From contig CABSLQ010000010.1 in assembly GCA_902478605.1 (NCBI GenBank), forward strand, positions 1 through 57,083: 57,083 nucleotides of DNA. Direction: 5' to 3'. Below, piece by piece: positions 23,170-31,729 of this stretch. The position numbers were made by a program, and so were the translations under genes. This stretch comes from an uncultured Oscillospiraceae bacterium. GTDB taxonomy: Bacteria > Bacillota > Clostridia > Oscillospirales > Acutalibacteraceae. The notes below the pieces were generated by a model that did no database searches, had not been told where the DNA came from, and was given only the letters and a program-made list of their open reading frames with translations. Positions within the stretch are counted from its first letter, which is position 1. The number at the start of each line of letters is the position of its first letter.

Positions 23170-24993
23170 ATGGCAAAAATCATTGGTATCGATTTGGGCA
23201 CAACCAATTCCTGCGTGGCGGTTATCGAGGGCGGCGAACCTGTCGTTATCCCCAATGCGGAGGGCGCGCGCACGACTCCCTCGGTCGTGGCGTTCAAGAA
23301 AGACGGCGAGCGTATCGTGGGCCGCGTGGCCAAGCAGCAGGCGGTATCCAATCCCGACCGCACCATCGCCTCCATCAAGCGGGAGATGGGCACCAACCAC
23401 AAGGTAAAAATAGACGGCAAGGAATTCACCCCGCAGGAGATTTCCGCCATGATCCTGACCAAGCTCAAGCAGGATGCGGAAGCCTATCTGGGCGATAAGG
23501 TGACCGAGGCGGTCATTACGGTCCCTGCATACTTCACCGATGCGCAGCGGCAAGCCACCAAGGACGCGGGCAAAATCGCCGGCATGGAGGTCAAGCGTAT
23601 CATCAATGAGCCGACGGCCGCGGCCCTGGCCTACGGCATTGACAAGGAAGCCGATCAGAAAATCATGGTGTACGATCTGGGCGGCGGCACCTTCGATGTG
23701 TCCATCATCGAGATGGGCGACGGCGTGCAGGAAGTGCTCGCTACGGCGGGCAACAACCGCCTGGGCGGCGACGACTTTGACCAGAAGATTGTCGACTGGC
23801 TGGTTGCCGGCTTCAGGGCGGACACCGGTGTGGATCTGTCCACCGACAGGATGGCGCTGCAGCGACTGCGTGAAGCGGCCGAGAAGGCTAAGATCGAGCT
23901 GTCCGGCAGCACGACGAGCAATATCAACCTGCCTTTTATCACGGCGGACGCCAACGGGCCGAAGCATCTGGATATGACACTCAGCCGCGCCAAATTCAAC
24001 GAACTGACCGCTTCCCTGGTGGATGCCACGATGGGCCCGGTCAAGCAGGCACTGTCCGACAGCGGACTGACTGCCAGCCAGATCGATAAGGTGCTGCTCG
24101 TGGGCGGTTCAACCCGTATTCCGGCGGTACAGGAAGCGATCCAGAAGTTCATGGGCAAGGAACCCTTTAAGGGTATCAACCCCGACGAATGCGTTGCCAT
24201 GGGCGCCGCGCTGCAGGGCGGTGTCCTCGGCGGCGAGGTTAAGGGCCTGCTGCTGCTCGACGTGACGCCCCTTTCCCTGGGCGTGGAGACGATGGGCGGC
24301 GTCATGACCAAGATCATCGATCGCAACACCACCATCCCCACCAAGAAGAGCCAGATTTTCTCCACCGCTGCTGACAACCAGCCCTCCGTCGAGGTGCACG
24401 TGCTGCAGGGCGAGCGTGAGTTTGCCCGGGACAACAAGACGCTCGGCGTGTTCCACCTGGACGGCATCGCCCCGGCGCGCCGCGGTGTACCGCAGATTGA
24501 GGTTACCTTCGATATCGACGCGAACGGCATCGTGAACGTCAGCGCCAAGGATCTGGGCACCGGCCGGGAGCAGCATGTCACCATCACCTCCAATACCAAC
24601 ATGTCCAAGGAGGATGTGGAAAAGGCGGTGCACGAGGCGGAGCAGTATGCGGCCGAGGATAAGAAAAAGCGCGAAAACGTCGAGACGCGCAACAGCGCGG
24701 ATCAGGCTGTTTACCAGTGCGAGAAATCCATTGAGGAGCTCGGCGACAAGTTGGAGGCGGGCGACAAGGCCGACCTGCAGGCGAAGATCGACGCCCTGAA
24801 GGAAACGCTCAAGGGCGAGGATTATGACGCGATGAAGACCCAGCAGGAGGAGCTGATGAAGGCCTTCTACGCCATTTCGGAAAAGGTGTACAAGGCGAGT
24901 GCCCCCGCTGACGGTGCGGCCCCGGGCGGCGCCCCCACAGACGGCAGCGCGCCGACCGACGGCGACGGCTACTATAACGGCGATGTGCAGTAA
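23170..24993 (+). CDS. dnaK: Molecular chaperone DnaK (Hsp70)
   Basis: A 607-residue Hsp70. It shows IIGIDLGTTNSCVAVIEGG (residues 3-21), the linker-side VLLVGGSTRIPAVQ (about 304-317), and the substrate-binding domain with DVTPLSLGVET. The C terminus ends in a Gly/Ala/Thr-rich stretch and YYNGDVQ in place of the usual acidic EEVD-like or DDDKK tail. ATG has ATAGGAGGTAAG upstream. Works with GrpE and DnaJ encoded on each side. Confidence 0.98.
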   Translation: MAKIIGIDLGTTNSCVAVIEGGEPVVIPNAEGARTTPSVVAFKKDGERIVGRVAKQQAVSNPDRTIASIKREMGTNHKVKIDGKEFTPQEISAMILTKLKQDAEAYLGDKVTEAVITVPAYFTDAQRQATKDAGKIAGMEVKRIINEPTAAALAYGIDKEADQKIMVYDLGGGTFDVSIIEMGDGVQEVLATAGNNRLGGDDFDQKIVDWLVAGFRADTGVDLSTDRMALQRLREAAEKAKIELSGSTTSNINLPFITADANGPKHLDMTLSRAKFNELTASLVDATMGPVKQALSDSGLTASQIDKVLLVGGSTRIPAVQEAIQKFMGKEPFKGINPDECVAMGAALQGGVLGGEVKGLLLLDVTPLSLGVETMGGVMTKIIDRNTTIPTKKSQIFSTAADNQPSVEVHVLQGEREFARDNKTLGVFHLDGIAPARRGVPQIEVTFDIDANGIVNVSAKDLGTGREQHVTITSNTNMSKEDVEKAVHEAEQYAAEDKKKRENVETRNSADQAVYQCEKSIEELGDKLEAGDKADLQAKIDALKETLKGEDYDAMKTQQEELMKAFYAISEKVYKASAPADGAAPGGAPTDGSAPTDGDGYYNGDVQ

Positions 24994-25008
24994 GGACGAT
25001 TGACGGCG

Positions 25009-25034
25009 GTCCGCAGGGGAGTTCCTCTGCGGAC
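25009..25034 (+). other. Hairpin between dnaK and dnaJ
   Basis: GTCCGCAG/CTGCGGAC stem with a 10-base loop and no T tract. Such intercistronic stems can stabilise or separate parts of a transcript; it is not a good terminator. Confidence 0.45.
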
Positions 25035-25075
25035 ATTGCCATGTTTCGGAAGCACAGCATGGAGGAAGAACCACA

Positions 25076-26221
25076 ATGGCTGACAACAAGCGAGATTTTT
25101 ACGAGGTGCTCGGTCTGCAGAAGGGCGCCTCGGACGATGCGATCAAAAAGGCCTACCGCCAGATGGCCAAAAAATATCACCCTGATTTGAACCCCGGGGA
25201 CAAGGAGGCGGAGGCGCGCTTCAAGGAGGTCAACGAGGCTTACGAGGTGCTGTCCGATCCGGAAAAGAAAAGCCGGTACGACCAGTTCGGCCATGCCGGC
25301 GTCGATCCGAACTTCGGCGCGGGCGGCTACAGCGGCGCCGGGTTTGACGGGATGGATTTTGACCTGGGGGATATTTTTTCCTCCTTTTTCGGCGGCGGTG
25401 GCGGCGGCCGGCGGGCCAATCCCAACGCCCCGCGGCGCGGCAGCGACGTGGCGGCATCGGTGGTCATTTCCTTTGAGGAATCGGCGCGCGGCTGTAAAAA
25501 GCAGGTGAATGTGCCGCTGGTGACGTCGTGCCCCGACTGCGGCGGCAGCGGCGCGAAGAAGGGAACGTCGCCCAAAACCTGCCCGAACTGCAACGGTACC
25601 GGGCAGGAACGCCGGCAGCAGCGCACCCCCTTTGGCGTGGTGCAGACGCAGACGACCTGCTCGCGGTGCCGGGGGCGGGGCAGTATCGTGGAGACCCCCT
25701 GCCCGACCTGCAGCGGCAACGGGCAGGTGCGCAAAACCTCTCTGATCGGCGTCAACATACCCGCCGGCATTGACGACGGGCAGGTCATCACCATCCGCGG
25801 CAAGGGCAATGCCGGCACCCATGGCGGCCCGGCCGGTGATCTGCAGATTCAGGTGTCGGTGCGTCCGCACCCGGTGTTTGAGCGGGATGGATACGACATT
25901 TGGTGCGAGCTGCCCTTGACCTTTGCACAGGCGGCGCTCGGCGCCGAGGTGAGCGTGCCCACCCTCGACGGCAACATCCCCTTTACCATCAAGGAAGGGA
26001 CCCAGCCGGGTGATACGCTGCGCCTGAAGGGCAAAGGGTTCCCCTATCTCAACGGGCGGGGAACGGGCGATGAGATTTTCCGCGTGGTCGTGGAGGTACC
26101 CAAAAACCTGACCAGCGAACAGAAAAAGCTGCTGCGCAGCTTTGAGGATGCGACGGGCGACAGGAATTACCAGAAACGCCGCACCTTCTTTGATAAAATC
26201 AAGGACGCATTCAACAATTGA
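25076..26221 (+). CDS. dnaJ: Chaperone protein DnaJ (Hsp40)
   Basis: A 381-residue type I J-protein: J domain (1-70) with the HPD at YHPDLNPG, a Gly-rich region containing FGGGGGGRR, four zinc-finger CxxCxGxG-type repeats (CPDCGGSG, CPNCNGTG, CSRCRGRG, CPTCSGNG, about 145-210), then two C-terminal beta domains. It stimulates DnaK ATP hydrolysis. Last gene of the CIRCE operon, 82 bases after dnaK. Confidence 0.98.
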   Translation: MADNKRDFYEVLGLQKGASDDAIKKAYRQMAKKYHPDLNPGDKEAEARFKEVNEAYEVLSDPEKKSRYDQFGHAGVDPNFGAGGYSGAGFDGMDFDLGDIFSSFFGGGGGGRRANPNAPRRGSDVAASVVISFEESARGCKKQVNVPLVTSCPDCGGSGAKKGTSPKTCPNCNGTGQERRQQRTPFGVVQTQTTCSRCRGRGSIVETPCPTCSGNGQVRKTSLIGVNIPAGIDDGQVITIRGKGNAGTHGGPAGDLQIQVSVRPHPVFERDGYDIWCELPLTFAQAALGAEVSVPTLDGNIPFTIKEGTQPGDTLRLKGKGFPYLNGRGTGDEIFRVVVEVPKNLTSEQKKLLRSFEDATGDRNYQKRRTFFDKIKDAFNN

Positions 26222-26225
26222 GAAA

Positions 26226-26255
26226 AACCCGCCGCGGTGCACACTGCGGCGGGTT
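26226..26255 (+). terminator. Terminator-like hairpin after dnaJ
   Basis: AACCCGCCGC/GCGGCGGGTT with a 10-base loop, four bases after the dnaJ stop. The same arm sequence recurs in the hairpin at 26451-26483, so the two bracket the palindrome cluster. Confidence 0.75.
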
Positions 26256-26296
26256 CAGAGTGTCAAAAAAGTATCGGAAGGAAGGGGAGGTGTGGA

Positions 26297-26449
26297 GGGG
26301 GAACCATCAGGGTTCCCCACTCCGCGTCGAGCGAAGCGGATCAAAGCCGCCTTCAGGCGGCCGAAAGTGGGGAAAATCATCCGGTTTTCCCCACTTTCGT
26401 ATTCAGCTTGTCAAAGAAGTCTTGCATGCGAGACTTCTTTGACAAGCTG
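26297..26449. repeat. Cluster of nested palindromes (candidate intergenic repeat element)
   Basis: Four main hairpins follow one another: GGGGAACC/GGTTCCCC (26298-26318), GCCGCC/GGCGGC (26346-26361), a 15-base stem CGAAAGTGGGGAAAA/TTTTCCCCACTTTCG (26362-26399) and a 19-base perfect stem starting CAGCTTGTCAAAGAAGTCT (26404-26449). A weaker five-base stem lies at 26321-26340. At 26256-26274 a sequence 15/19 identical to the last arm is seen. No coding capacity. It resembles multi-hairpin REP/MITE-type elements. Confidence 0.7.
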
Positions 26450-26450
26450 G

Positions 26451-26483
26451 AAACCCGCCGCGGCATACACCGCGGCGGGTTTT
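26451..26483. terminator. Terminator at the right end of the palindrome cluster
   Basis: AAACCCGCCGCGG/CCGCGGCGGGTTT, 13-base stem, with T-rich ends on both strands. It can end both dnaJ read-through and the convergent minus-strand gene. Confidence 0.8.
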
Positions 26484-26500
26484 ATTATGGGGCGAAGGGC

Positions 26501-26914
26501 TTACGTCTGCCCCGGTACATGAAATGCCGCCGTCAACCGGCGCGTTGTATCGCCGATGCGGATTTGTTTGACGAGGCGATAGTCGCCTTCCGCGAGCTTA
26601 CCGTATACCGTTTCCCAATCCACCGGTATGGTTTTGCGAAAAAGCGAGGGAAGGGAATACCCAACGGCTGCAAAAGCGAAGTTCTCAAGCTGCGGTTCCA
26701 TTTCCACCCATTCTCCATCCACCAGCTGCTCCAGAGAATAGTCCGCGCCATAGGTGAGCTCCGCCAGTGTGATGTTCTGCAAGGTCAGGACGGCGCCCGC
26801 TGCATCGGCTTCTTTTACGGATAATGAAACCGTTCCGAAGAGGGCAATCAGCACAGCGGAAAGCAGGAGGGCTCCCAATAAGGCGCCTGTCACCACGAGG
26901 AGCCGTTTACGCAT
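26501..26914 (-). CDS. Membrane-anchored Ig-like domain protein of unknown function
   Basis: 137 residues. MRKRLLVVTGALLGALLLSA is a signal anchor (no lipobox cysteine). The rest matches small bacterial Ig-like domains of the pattern Y-G-x-x-Y-x-L-E-x-x-x-D-G-x-W and D-W-x-x-x-Y-G-x-L-x-x-G-x-Y-R-(I/L)-V-K: here YGADYSLEQLVDGEW (residues 55-69) and DWETVYGKLAEGDYRLVK (about 99-116). Related proteins are common in Clostridia, and none known to me has a defined role. Start ATG at 26914 with GAAGGTGG upstream. Confidence 0.78.
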   Translation of the reverse strand: MRKRLLVVTGALLGALLLSAVLIALFGTVSLSVKEADAAGAVLTLQNITLAELTYGADYSLEQLVDGEWVEMEPQLENFAFAAVGYSLPSLFRKTIPVDWETVYGKLAEGDYRLVKQIRIGDTTRRLTAAFHVPGQT

Positions 26915-27141
26915 AGGACCACCTTCACGATGTTAATGCGCGGGTGTCAAAGCGGCAGATCGCCGCCGTTAGTGATCCGCTATAACAAGTATAGGGCTTC
27001 AAAAGCATAGCGTACCAGGTAAAGCTTCTATTTTTATTATATTCTTATTGCGGCGTGCTGTCAACGGCGTTTATGTACATACACTTTTGGACCGGTTAAA
27101 TATTCCACAGTTTTCTCTGACCGGAATACCGAAAATTCCAC

Positions 27142-27171
27142 TTGATAAGTCGCCGCCGCCTATGTTACAAT
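27142..27171 (+). promoter_or_regulatory. Promoter of guaB
   Basis: TTGATA and TACAAT with an 18-base spacer, 49 bases before the start. The region 26915-27141 is AT-rich and contains no gene; I looked for a purine riboswitch and found none. Confidence 0.65.
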
Positions 27172-27219
27172 AAAAGACAAATTATTCGCGTAGTTTAATA
27201 ATTAAAAGGAGGAAAAAAC

Positions 27220-28692
27220 GTGGTAAATGCGAATGCCGGGGAAAAATTCCTCAAGGAAGGGCTCACCTTTGACGACGTGCTGCTCATTCCCGCCAAATCG
27301 GATATTCTGCCCAAGGATATTGCGGTGAATACCCGCCTGACCAAAGACATCGCGCTGAATACCCCGCTGATGACGGCGGCCATGGATACCGTGACCGAAG
27401 CGCGCATGGCGATCGCGATTGCCCGTGAAGGCGGTATCGGCGTCATCCACAAGAATATGTCCATCGAGGCGCAGGCCGACCAGGTGGATCGCGTCAAGCG
27501 CTCGGAGAACGGCGTCATCGTCAATCCGTTTTTCCTCTCGCCCGATCATCTTGTGGAAGACGCCAACGAGCTGATGGGCAAATATAAAATTTCGGGCGTA
27601 CCGATTTGCCGCGACGGCAAGCTCGTCGGGATTCTCACCAACCGCGATATGCGTTTTCTCACCGACTTTTCGCAGCGGATCGAGGAAGTCATGACCAAGG
27701 ACAACCTCGTGACCGCGCCGGTGGGCACCAACATGGAGCAGGCGCAGGAAATTCTGCGGCGCCACCGCATTGAAAAGCTGCCCATTGTGGATGAAAAGGG
27801 CTATCTTAAAGGGCTCATCACCATCAAGGATATCGAAAAAGCGGTGAAATACCCGCTTTCCGCCCGCGACAAGGACGGCCGTCTGTTGTGTGCCGCCGCC
27901 ATCGGCGTCACCTCTGACGTGCTCGACCGCGCCGCCGCCCTCGTGGATGCGCAGGTGGACGCGCTGGTGCTCGATTCCGCCCATGGGCACAGCCAGAACA
28001 TTCTCAACGCGGTGTCCAAGGTCAAGGCCGCGTTCCCTTCCATTTCGCTCATTGCGGGCAACATCGCCACGGGCGAAGCCGCTGAGGCGCTCATCGATGC
28101 GGGCGCGGACGCCATCAAGGTGGGTATCGGCCCCGGTTCCATCTGCACCACCCGTGTGGTCGCGGGCATCGGCGTGCCGCAGATTACGGCGGTATATGAT
28201 GCGGCCTGCGTGGCTTCCAAGTATGGGATTCCGGTGATCGCGGACGGCGGCATTAAGTACTCGGGCGATCTGGTCAAGGCGATTGCCGCGGGCGCGGACG
28301 TCGTGATGGTCGGTTCGCTCGTCGCGGGATGCGAGGAGTCTCCCGGCGATACGGAAATCTATCAGGGCCGGCAGTTCAAGGTGTACCGCGGCATGGGCAG
28401 CCTGGGCGCCATGGCTCACGGCAGCAAGGATCGGTATTTCCAGGAGGACAACAAAAAGTTGGTTCCCGAAGGCGTGGAAGGCCGGGTGCCCTACAAGGGG
28501 ACGCTCTCCGATACCGTGTATCAGCTGATGGGCGGCCTGCGCGCGGGCATGGGCTACTGCGGCTGCCCGACCATTGAGGCGCTGCAGCAGCGGGGGCAGT
28601 TTGTGCGCATCACGGGTGCCGGCCTCAAGGAGAGCCACCCCCACGATATTCACATCACCAAGGAAGCGCCCAACTATTCCATCAGCCTGTAA
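27220..28692 (+). CDS. guaB: IMP dehydrogenase
   Basis: GuaB oxidises IMP to XMP with NAD+, the first committed step to GMP. The 490 residues form a TIM barrel split by a CBS pair (about 95-205). The catalytic Cys is C309 in GIGPGSICTTRVVAG; the mobile flap region with RYFQ is near residue 405. The start codon is GTG at 27220, with AAAAGGAGG eight bases upstream. It stands alone, with terminator at 28743-28775. Confidence 0.98.
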   Translation: MVNANAGEKFLKEGLTFDDVLLIPAKSDILPKDIAVNTRLTKDIALNTPLMTAAMDTVTEARMAIAIAREGGIGVIHKNMSIEAQADQVDRVKRSENGVIVNPFFLSPDHLVEDANELMGKYKISGVPICRDGKLVGILTNRDMRFLTDFSQRIEEVMTKDNLVTAPVGTNMEQAQEILRRHRIEKLPIVDEKGYLKGLITIKDIEKAVKYPLSARDKDGRLLCAAAIGVTSDVLDRAAALVDAQVDALVLDSAHGHSQNILNAVSKVKAAFPSISLIAGNIATGEAAEALIDAGADAIKVGIGPGSICTTRVVAGIGVPQITAVYDAACVASKYGIPVIADGGIKYSGDLVKAIAAGADVVMVGSLVAGCEESPGDTEIYQGRQFKVYRGMGSLGAMAHGSKDRYFQEDNKKLVPEGVEGRVPYKGTLSDTVYQLMGGLRAGMGYCGCPTIEALQQRGQFVRITGAGLKESHPHDIHITKEAPNYSISL

Positions 28693-28742
28693 GGTTTATG
28701 GGCGCGGGCCTGGCTCACCACACGGACGCTATATGGCACACA

Positions 28743-28775
28743 AAAAGAGCAGGGGAATGGTTCCCCTGCTCTTTT
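28743..28775. terminator. Bidirectional terminator between guaB and the convergent membrane gene
   Basis: AAAAGAGCAGGGGAA paired with TTCCCCTGCTCTTTT over a three-base loop; T tracts on both strands. Confidence 0.9.
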
Positions 28776-28780
28776 GCTTG

Positions 28781-29377
28781 TTATTCCGCTTCAGGTGCCT
28801 TTTGTTTGCGCCGCGCAATGCGGACCGAGCGTTTTTCCCGCCGTGCGGTCCCGGCCAAGGCATCGGAGGAATCCACCTCCACGTCAATGAACAGGGGACC
28901 GCCGGATAAATCGAAATGATGGCCCGCTTCCTTTTCCAGCCTTTCCAGCTCCAGGCGGCGAAGTGTGCGGTCACAGAAGAAGGCGGGAATCAGCAGCACG
29001 GGGACAAGCACCGGGCTGATATGCCGATAGATGATTTTGACAGTGGAAAGCCCGACCTCGCGGGTGGCCCCGATCTGCGGGGGGAACGCCCGCCCGAGAT
29101 CCAGCGCAATCAGGACGGCCGCAATACCGGCCACAATCGTGATAATCAGGCCGATAAGCGGCATCTTTCTCAGCAGGGTATAAAGCAATACCCCTGCCCA
29201 CAGCAGAACAAAGGTCAAGGCCAGCGGCCAAAGGTTATATACGTCTTCTGACTGGCCGGCAGCGATGAGATCCTGATTACCCTGGCCGATGCCCCACATG
29301 GCGAGCAGGGCGAACCCGGTACTGATCACCAGCACAATCCACATAAGCGTTTTACAGGTAACGGATACGGCACGCAC
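28781..29377 (-). CDS. Uncharacterised membrane protein with four predicted helices
   Basis: 198 residues. Membrane segments are visible at about 9-29, 50-66, 72-92 and 115-135, followed by a charged cytoplasmic tail of 60 residues rich in Arg and Lys (TARREKRSVRIARRKQK). Not recognised. I placed the start at the GTG at 29377 because GGAGGA lies eight bases before it; an in-frame GTG two codons earlier is too close to the same site. Own promoter at 29425-29452. Confidence 0.7.
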   Translation of the reverse strand: MRAVSVTCKTLMWIVLVISTGFALLAMWGIGQGNQDLIAAGQSEDVYNLWPLALTFVLLWAGVLLYTLLRKMPLIGLIITIVAGIAAVLIALDLGRAFPPQIGATREVGLSTVKIIYRHISPVLVPVLLIPAFFCDRTLRRLELERLEKEAGHHFDLSGGPLFIDVEVDSSDALAGTARREKRSVRIARRKQKAPEAE

Positions 29378-29424
29378 AATCACATTCCTCCAAAATAACT
29401 CTGAGAATTTGAGCGTCTTATATC

Positions 29425-29452
29425 AGTATACCACAATCCGCGTTAATTGCAA
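29425..29452 (-). promoter_or_regulatory. Probable promoter of the membrane protein gene
   Basis: TTGCAA and TATACT with a 16-base spacer on the minus strand. Confidence 0.5.
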
Positions 29453-29472
29453 TGCCTTCCCGACAATTCCAT

Positions 29473-29510
29473 AAAAAACGGGAGAGGCATCCGCGAATCC
29501 CTCTCCCGTT
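29473..29510 (-). terminator. Terminator of the threonine/aspartate operon
   Basis: AACGGGAGAG/CTCTCCCGTT with a 13-base loop followed on the minus strand by TTTTTT, five bases after the lysC stop. Confidence 0.88.
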
Positions 29511-29514
29511 CTGA

Positions 29515-30720
29515 TTAATCCTCAAAGAAGCGTTTGTGCACGGCCGCGACGGCGCGGTCGGCGTCCTCCGACGCGATGAGCACCGATACCTTGATTTCGC
29601 TTGTGGCGATCATCTGAATATTGACCTGCGCGTCCGCCAGCGCTTCAAACATGCGGGCGGCCACGCCTTCATGGGTTTCCATGCCGGCGCCGACGACCGA
29701 AACCTTGGTTACACCGGTGTCGTAGGAAAGGCTCTTCGCCCCCACCATATCGCAGTATTCCTGCAGCGAAGCGACCGCCTCGTCTCCCTTGTCGGCAGGT
29801 ACCGTGAAGGTGATATCCTTGGTGCCGTCGCGGCCCACCGACTGCAGGATGATGTCCACATTAATATGGGCTTTTGCCACACGGGAGAAAATCTTGAACG
29901 CGATGCCGGGCTCGTCGGGCAGGCCGACCATCATAACGCGGGCCACATTGGCGTCCTTCGCCACACTTTTGATCAGCATTTCTTCCATTTTCGTTGCCTC
30001 CTTGACTTTGGTTCCGGGTACCCGGCGCAGGCTGGAGAGCACTTCCAGCTCGACGTTGTATTTCTTTGCCATTTCGACCGACCGGTTGTTGAGCACCTGC
30101 GCGCCGAGCGTCGCGAGTTCCAGCATCTCGTCGTAGGTGATTTCCTGCAGCTTGCGGGCGCCGGGCACCTTGCGCGGGTCGGCGGTGTACACGCCCTCCA
30201 CGTCGGTGTAAATCTGGCACAGGTCCGCCTGCATGGCGGCGGCGATGGCCACCGCGCTGGTATCCGAGCCGCCGCGGCCAAGGGTCGTGATGTCATCGAA
30301 CCGGTTGATGCCCTGGAAGCCGGCAACCACCACTATGCGCTTTTTGTCCAGCGCGGCGCGGATGCGTTCCGCCTGTACCCGCTTGATGCGGGCGGCGGAG
30401 TACACCGAGTTGGTATGGAACCCGGCCTGCCATCCAAGGAGAGAGATTACCGGATACCCGAGCTTTTCGATCGCCATGGCAAGCAGGGCGATGGAAATCT
30501 GTTCGCCTGCGGAAAGCAGCATATCCATTTCACGTTTGCTGCCGCCCGGGTTAATCTCCTGCGCTTTGGCGATGAGATCGTCGGTGGTATCCCCCTGGGC
30601 GGAAACCACCACGACCACGTCGTTGCCCGCTTTATAGGTATCGGTCACGATGCGCGCCACGTTAAAGACGCGCTCGGCGTTGGCGACCGAGCTGCCGCCG
30701 AATTTCTGTACTACCAGCAT
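29515..30720 (-). CDS. lysC: Aspartate kinase with C-terminal ACT domains
   Basis: Phosphorylates aspartate, the first step to lysine, threonine and methionine. The 401 residues have the kinase domain (1-240) starting MLVVQKFGGSSVANAER, with the substrate segment GRGGSDTSAVAIAA (about 149-162), and two ACT domains (about 265-400), the site of amino-acid feedback. Length fits the single-function, ACT-regulated class. It is last in the operon with hom and thrB, 19 bases after thrB, which suggests a kinase devoted to threonine supply. GGAGG site upstream of the ATG. Confidence 0.97.
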   Translation of the reverse strand: MLVVQKFGGSSVANAERVFNVARIVTDTYKAGNDVVVVVSAQGDTTDDLIAKAQEINPGGSKREMDMLLSAGEQISIALLAMAIEKLGYPVISLLGWQAGFHTNSVYSAARIKRVQAERIRAALDKKRIVVVAGFQGINRFDDITTLGRGGSDTSAVAIAAAMQADLCQIYTDVEGVYTADPRKVPGARKLQEITYDEMLELATLGAQVLNNRSVEMAKKYNVELEVLSSLRRVPGTKVKEATKMEEMLIKSVAKDANVARVMMVGLPDEPGIAFKIFSRVAKAHINVDIILQSVGRDGTKDITFTVPADKGDEAVASLQEYCDMVGAKSLSYDTGVTKVSVVGAGMETHEGVAARMFEALADAQVNIQMIATSEIKVSVLIASEDADRAVAAVHKRFFED

Positions 30721-30739
30721 ACGTTTCTAACCTCCGCTT

Positions 30740-31702
30740 TTATTCGCCTGAAGCCGTTCCGGCGAACCCGTTCTGCGGGCCGCATGACGGCTTCAGGTTA
30801 GCCGAAGGGACGCCGAATTCCACGGCCGCCCCCCTGCTGTCGCATTCGAATACCTGCACCTTCCATCCGGTCAGTCCCGCGTTTTGCAGCGCCTCCTCCG
30901 CCCGGGAGACGAACGCCGCATTGTCGCGGTCGATGATGGCGAGGATGGAAGGGCCGGCCCCGCTGATGGCCACGGCATACGCGCCGAGGCTGTAAGCGGT
31001 GTAAAAGACCTGTTCCGCGCCGGGGATAAGGGAAAACCGATAAGGCTGGTGCAGCCGATCCTGCACGGCGACGCGCAGATTCTCGAGGCTTCCCGAGAAA
31101 AGGGAAGCGGTCATGAGCGCCGCGCGGGACAGGTTGTAAACGGCGTCCTCGCGGGTGATGGTCGAGGGCAGCGCCGCGCGGGCCACCTCGGTTTTCAGCT
31201 CAAAATCGGGGATGAACACCGCGAACCGGATGCGGTCGGACACCGGCACCGACACGGTGTGCACCCGTTCGCCGTCCATCACCGAGGTAACTAGGCCCCC
31301 GAGCATGGCGGGCGCGGTGTTGTCCGGGTGTCCCTCCAGCTCAGCCGCGAGATCGCACAGATCGCCGCGGGACATGGGACTGCCCATCAGGGTGTTCGCG
31401 CCGAGCAGGCCCGCCACCAGACAGGCGGAAGAGCTGCCCAGCCCTCTGGTCATGGGTATGTTGTTTTCCTGCAGGATATGCAGGCCGTGGAACGGGTGGC
31501 CGCAGCGTTCGTAAAGGCGGCGGGCCGTCTGGTAAATCATATTGGATTCGTCGGTGGGGATGGGGGCGCCGTCGGTCGCCTCAATGCGGTAGCCGTCCGC
31601 TTCCTCCATCCAGACCCGGTTGTACAGCGTCAGGGCCAGCCCCAACGCATCAAACCCAGCCCCCAGGTTGGCGCTGGACGCCGGCACGGTGATTTTCAGC
31701 AT
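30740..31702 (-). CDS. thrB: Homoserine kinase
   Basis: Phosphorylates homoserine with ATP, the fourth step to threonine. A 320-residue GHMP kinase: N-terminal VPASSANLGAGFDALGLAL (residues 6-24), the ATP loop PMTRGLGSSSAC (83-94), and the C-terminal ISGAGPSILAI (about 251-261). The last 20 residues are an extra tail. GGAAAGGA precedes the start. Threonine synthase (thrC) is not in the window. Confidence 0.97.
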   Translation of the reverse strand: MLKITVPASSANLGAGFDALGLALTLYNRVWMEEADGYRIEATDGAPIPTDESNMIYQTARRLYERCGHPFHGLHILQENNIPMTRGLGSSSACLVAGLLGANTLMGSPMSRGDLCDLAAELEGHPDNTAPAMLGGLVTSVMDGERVHTVSVPVSDRIRFAVFIPDFELKTEVARAALPSTITREDAVYNLSRAALMTASLFSGSLENLRVAVQDRLHQPYRFSLIPGAEQVFYTAYSLGAYAVAISGAGPSILAIIDRDNAAFVSRAEEALQNAGLTGWKVQVFECDSRGAAVEFGVPSANLKPSCGPQNGFAGTASGE

Positions 31703-31729
31703 AAAGGCAGGATCCTTTCCGGGCGGCCC

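Noticed and set aside
22441..23967. Minus-strand frame of 508 codons opposite grpE and dnaK
   Set aside because: It is antisense to highly conserved chaperone genes and has a low-complexity translation.
26915..27219. Purine or guanine riboswitch upstream of guaB
   Set aside because: The conserved loop sequences of the purine aptamer are absent and only about 45 bases separate the promoter from the start.
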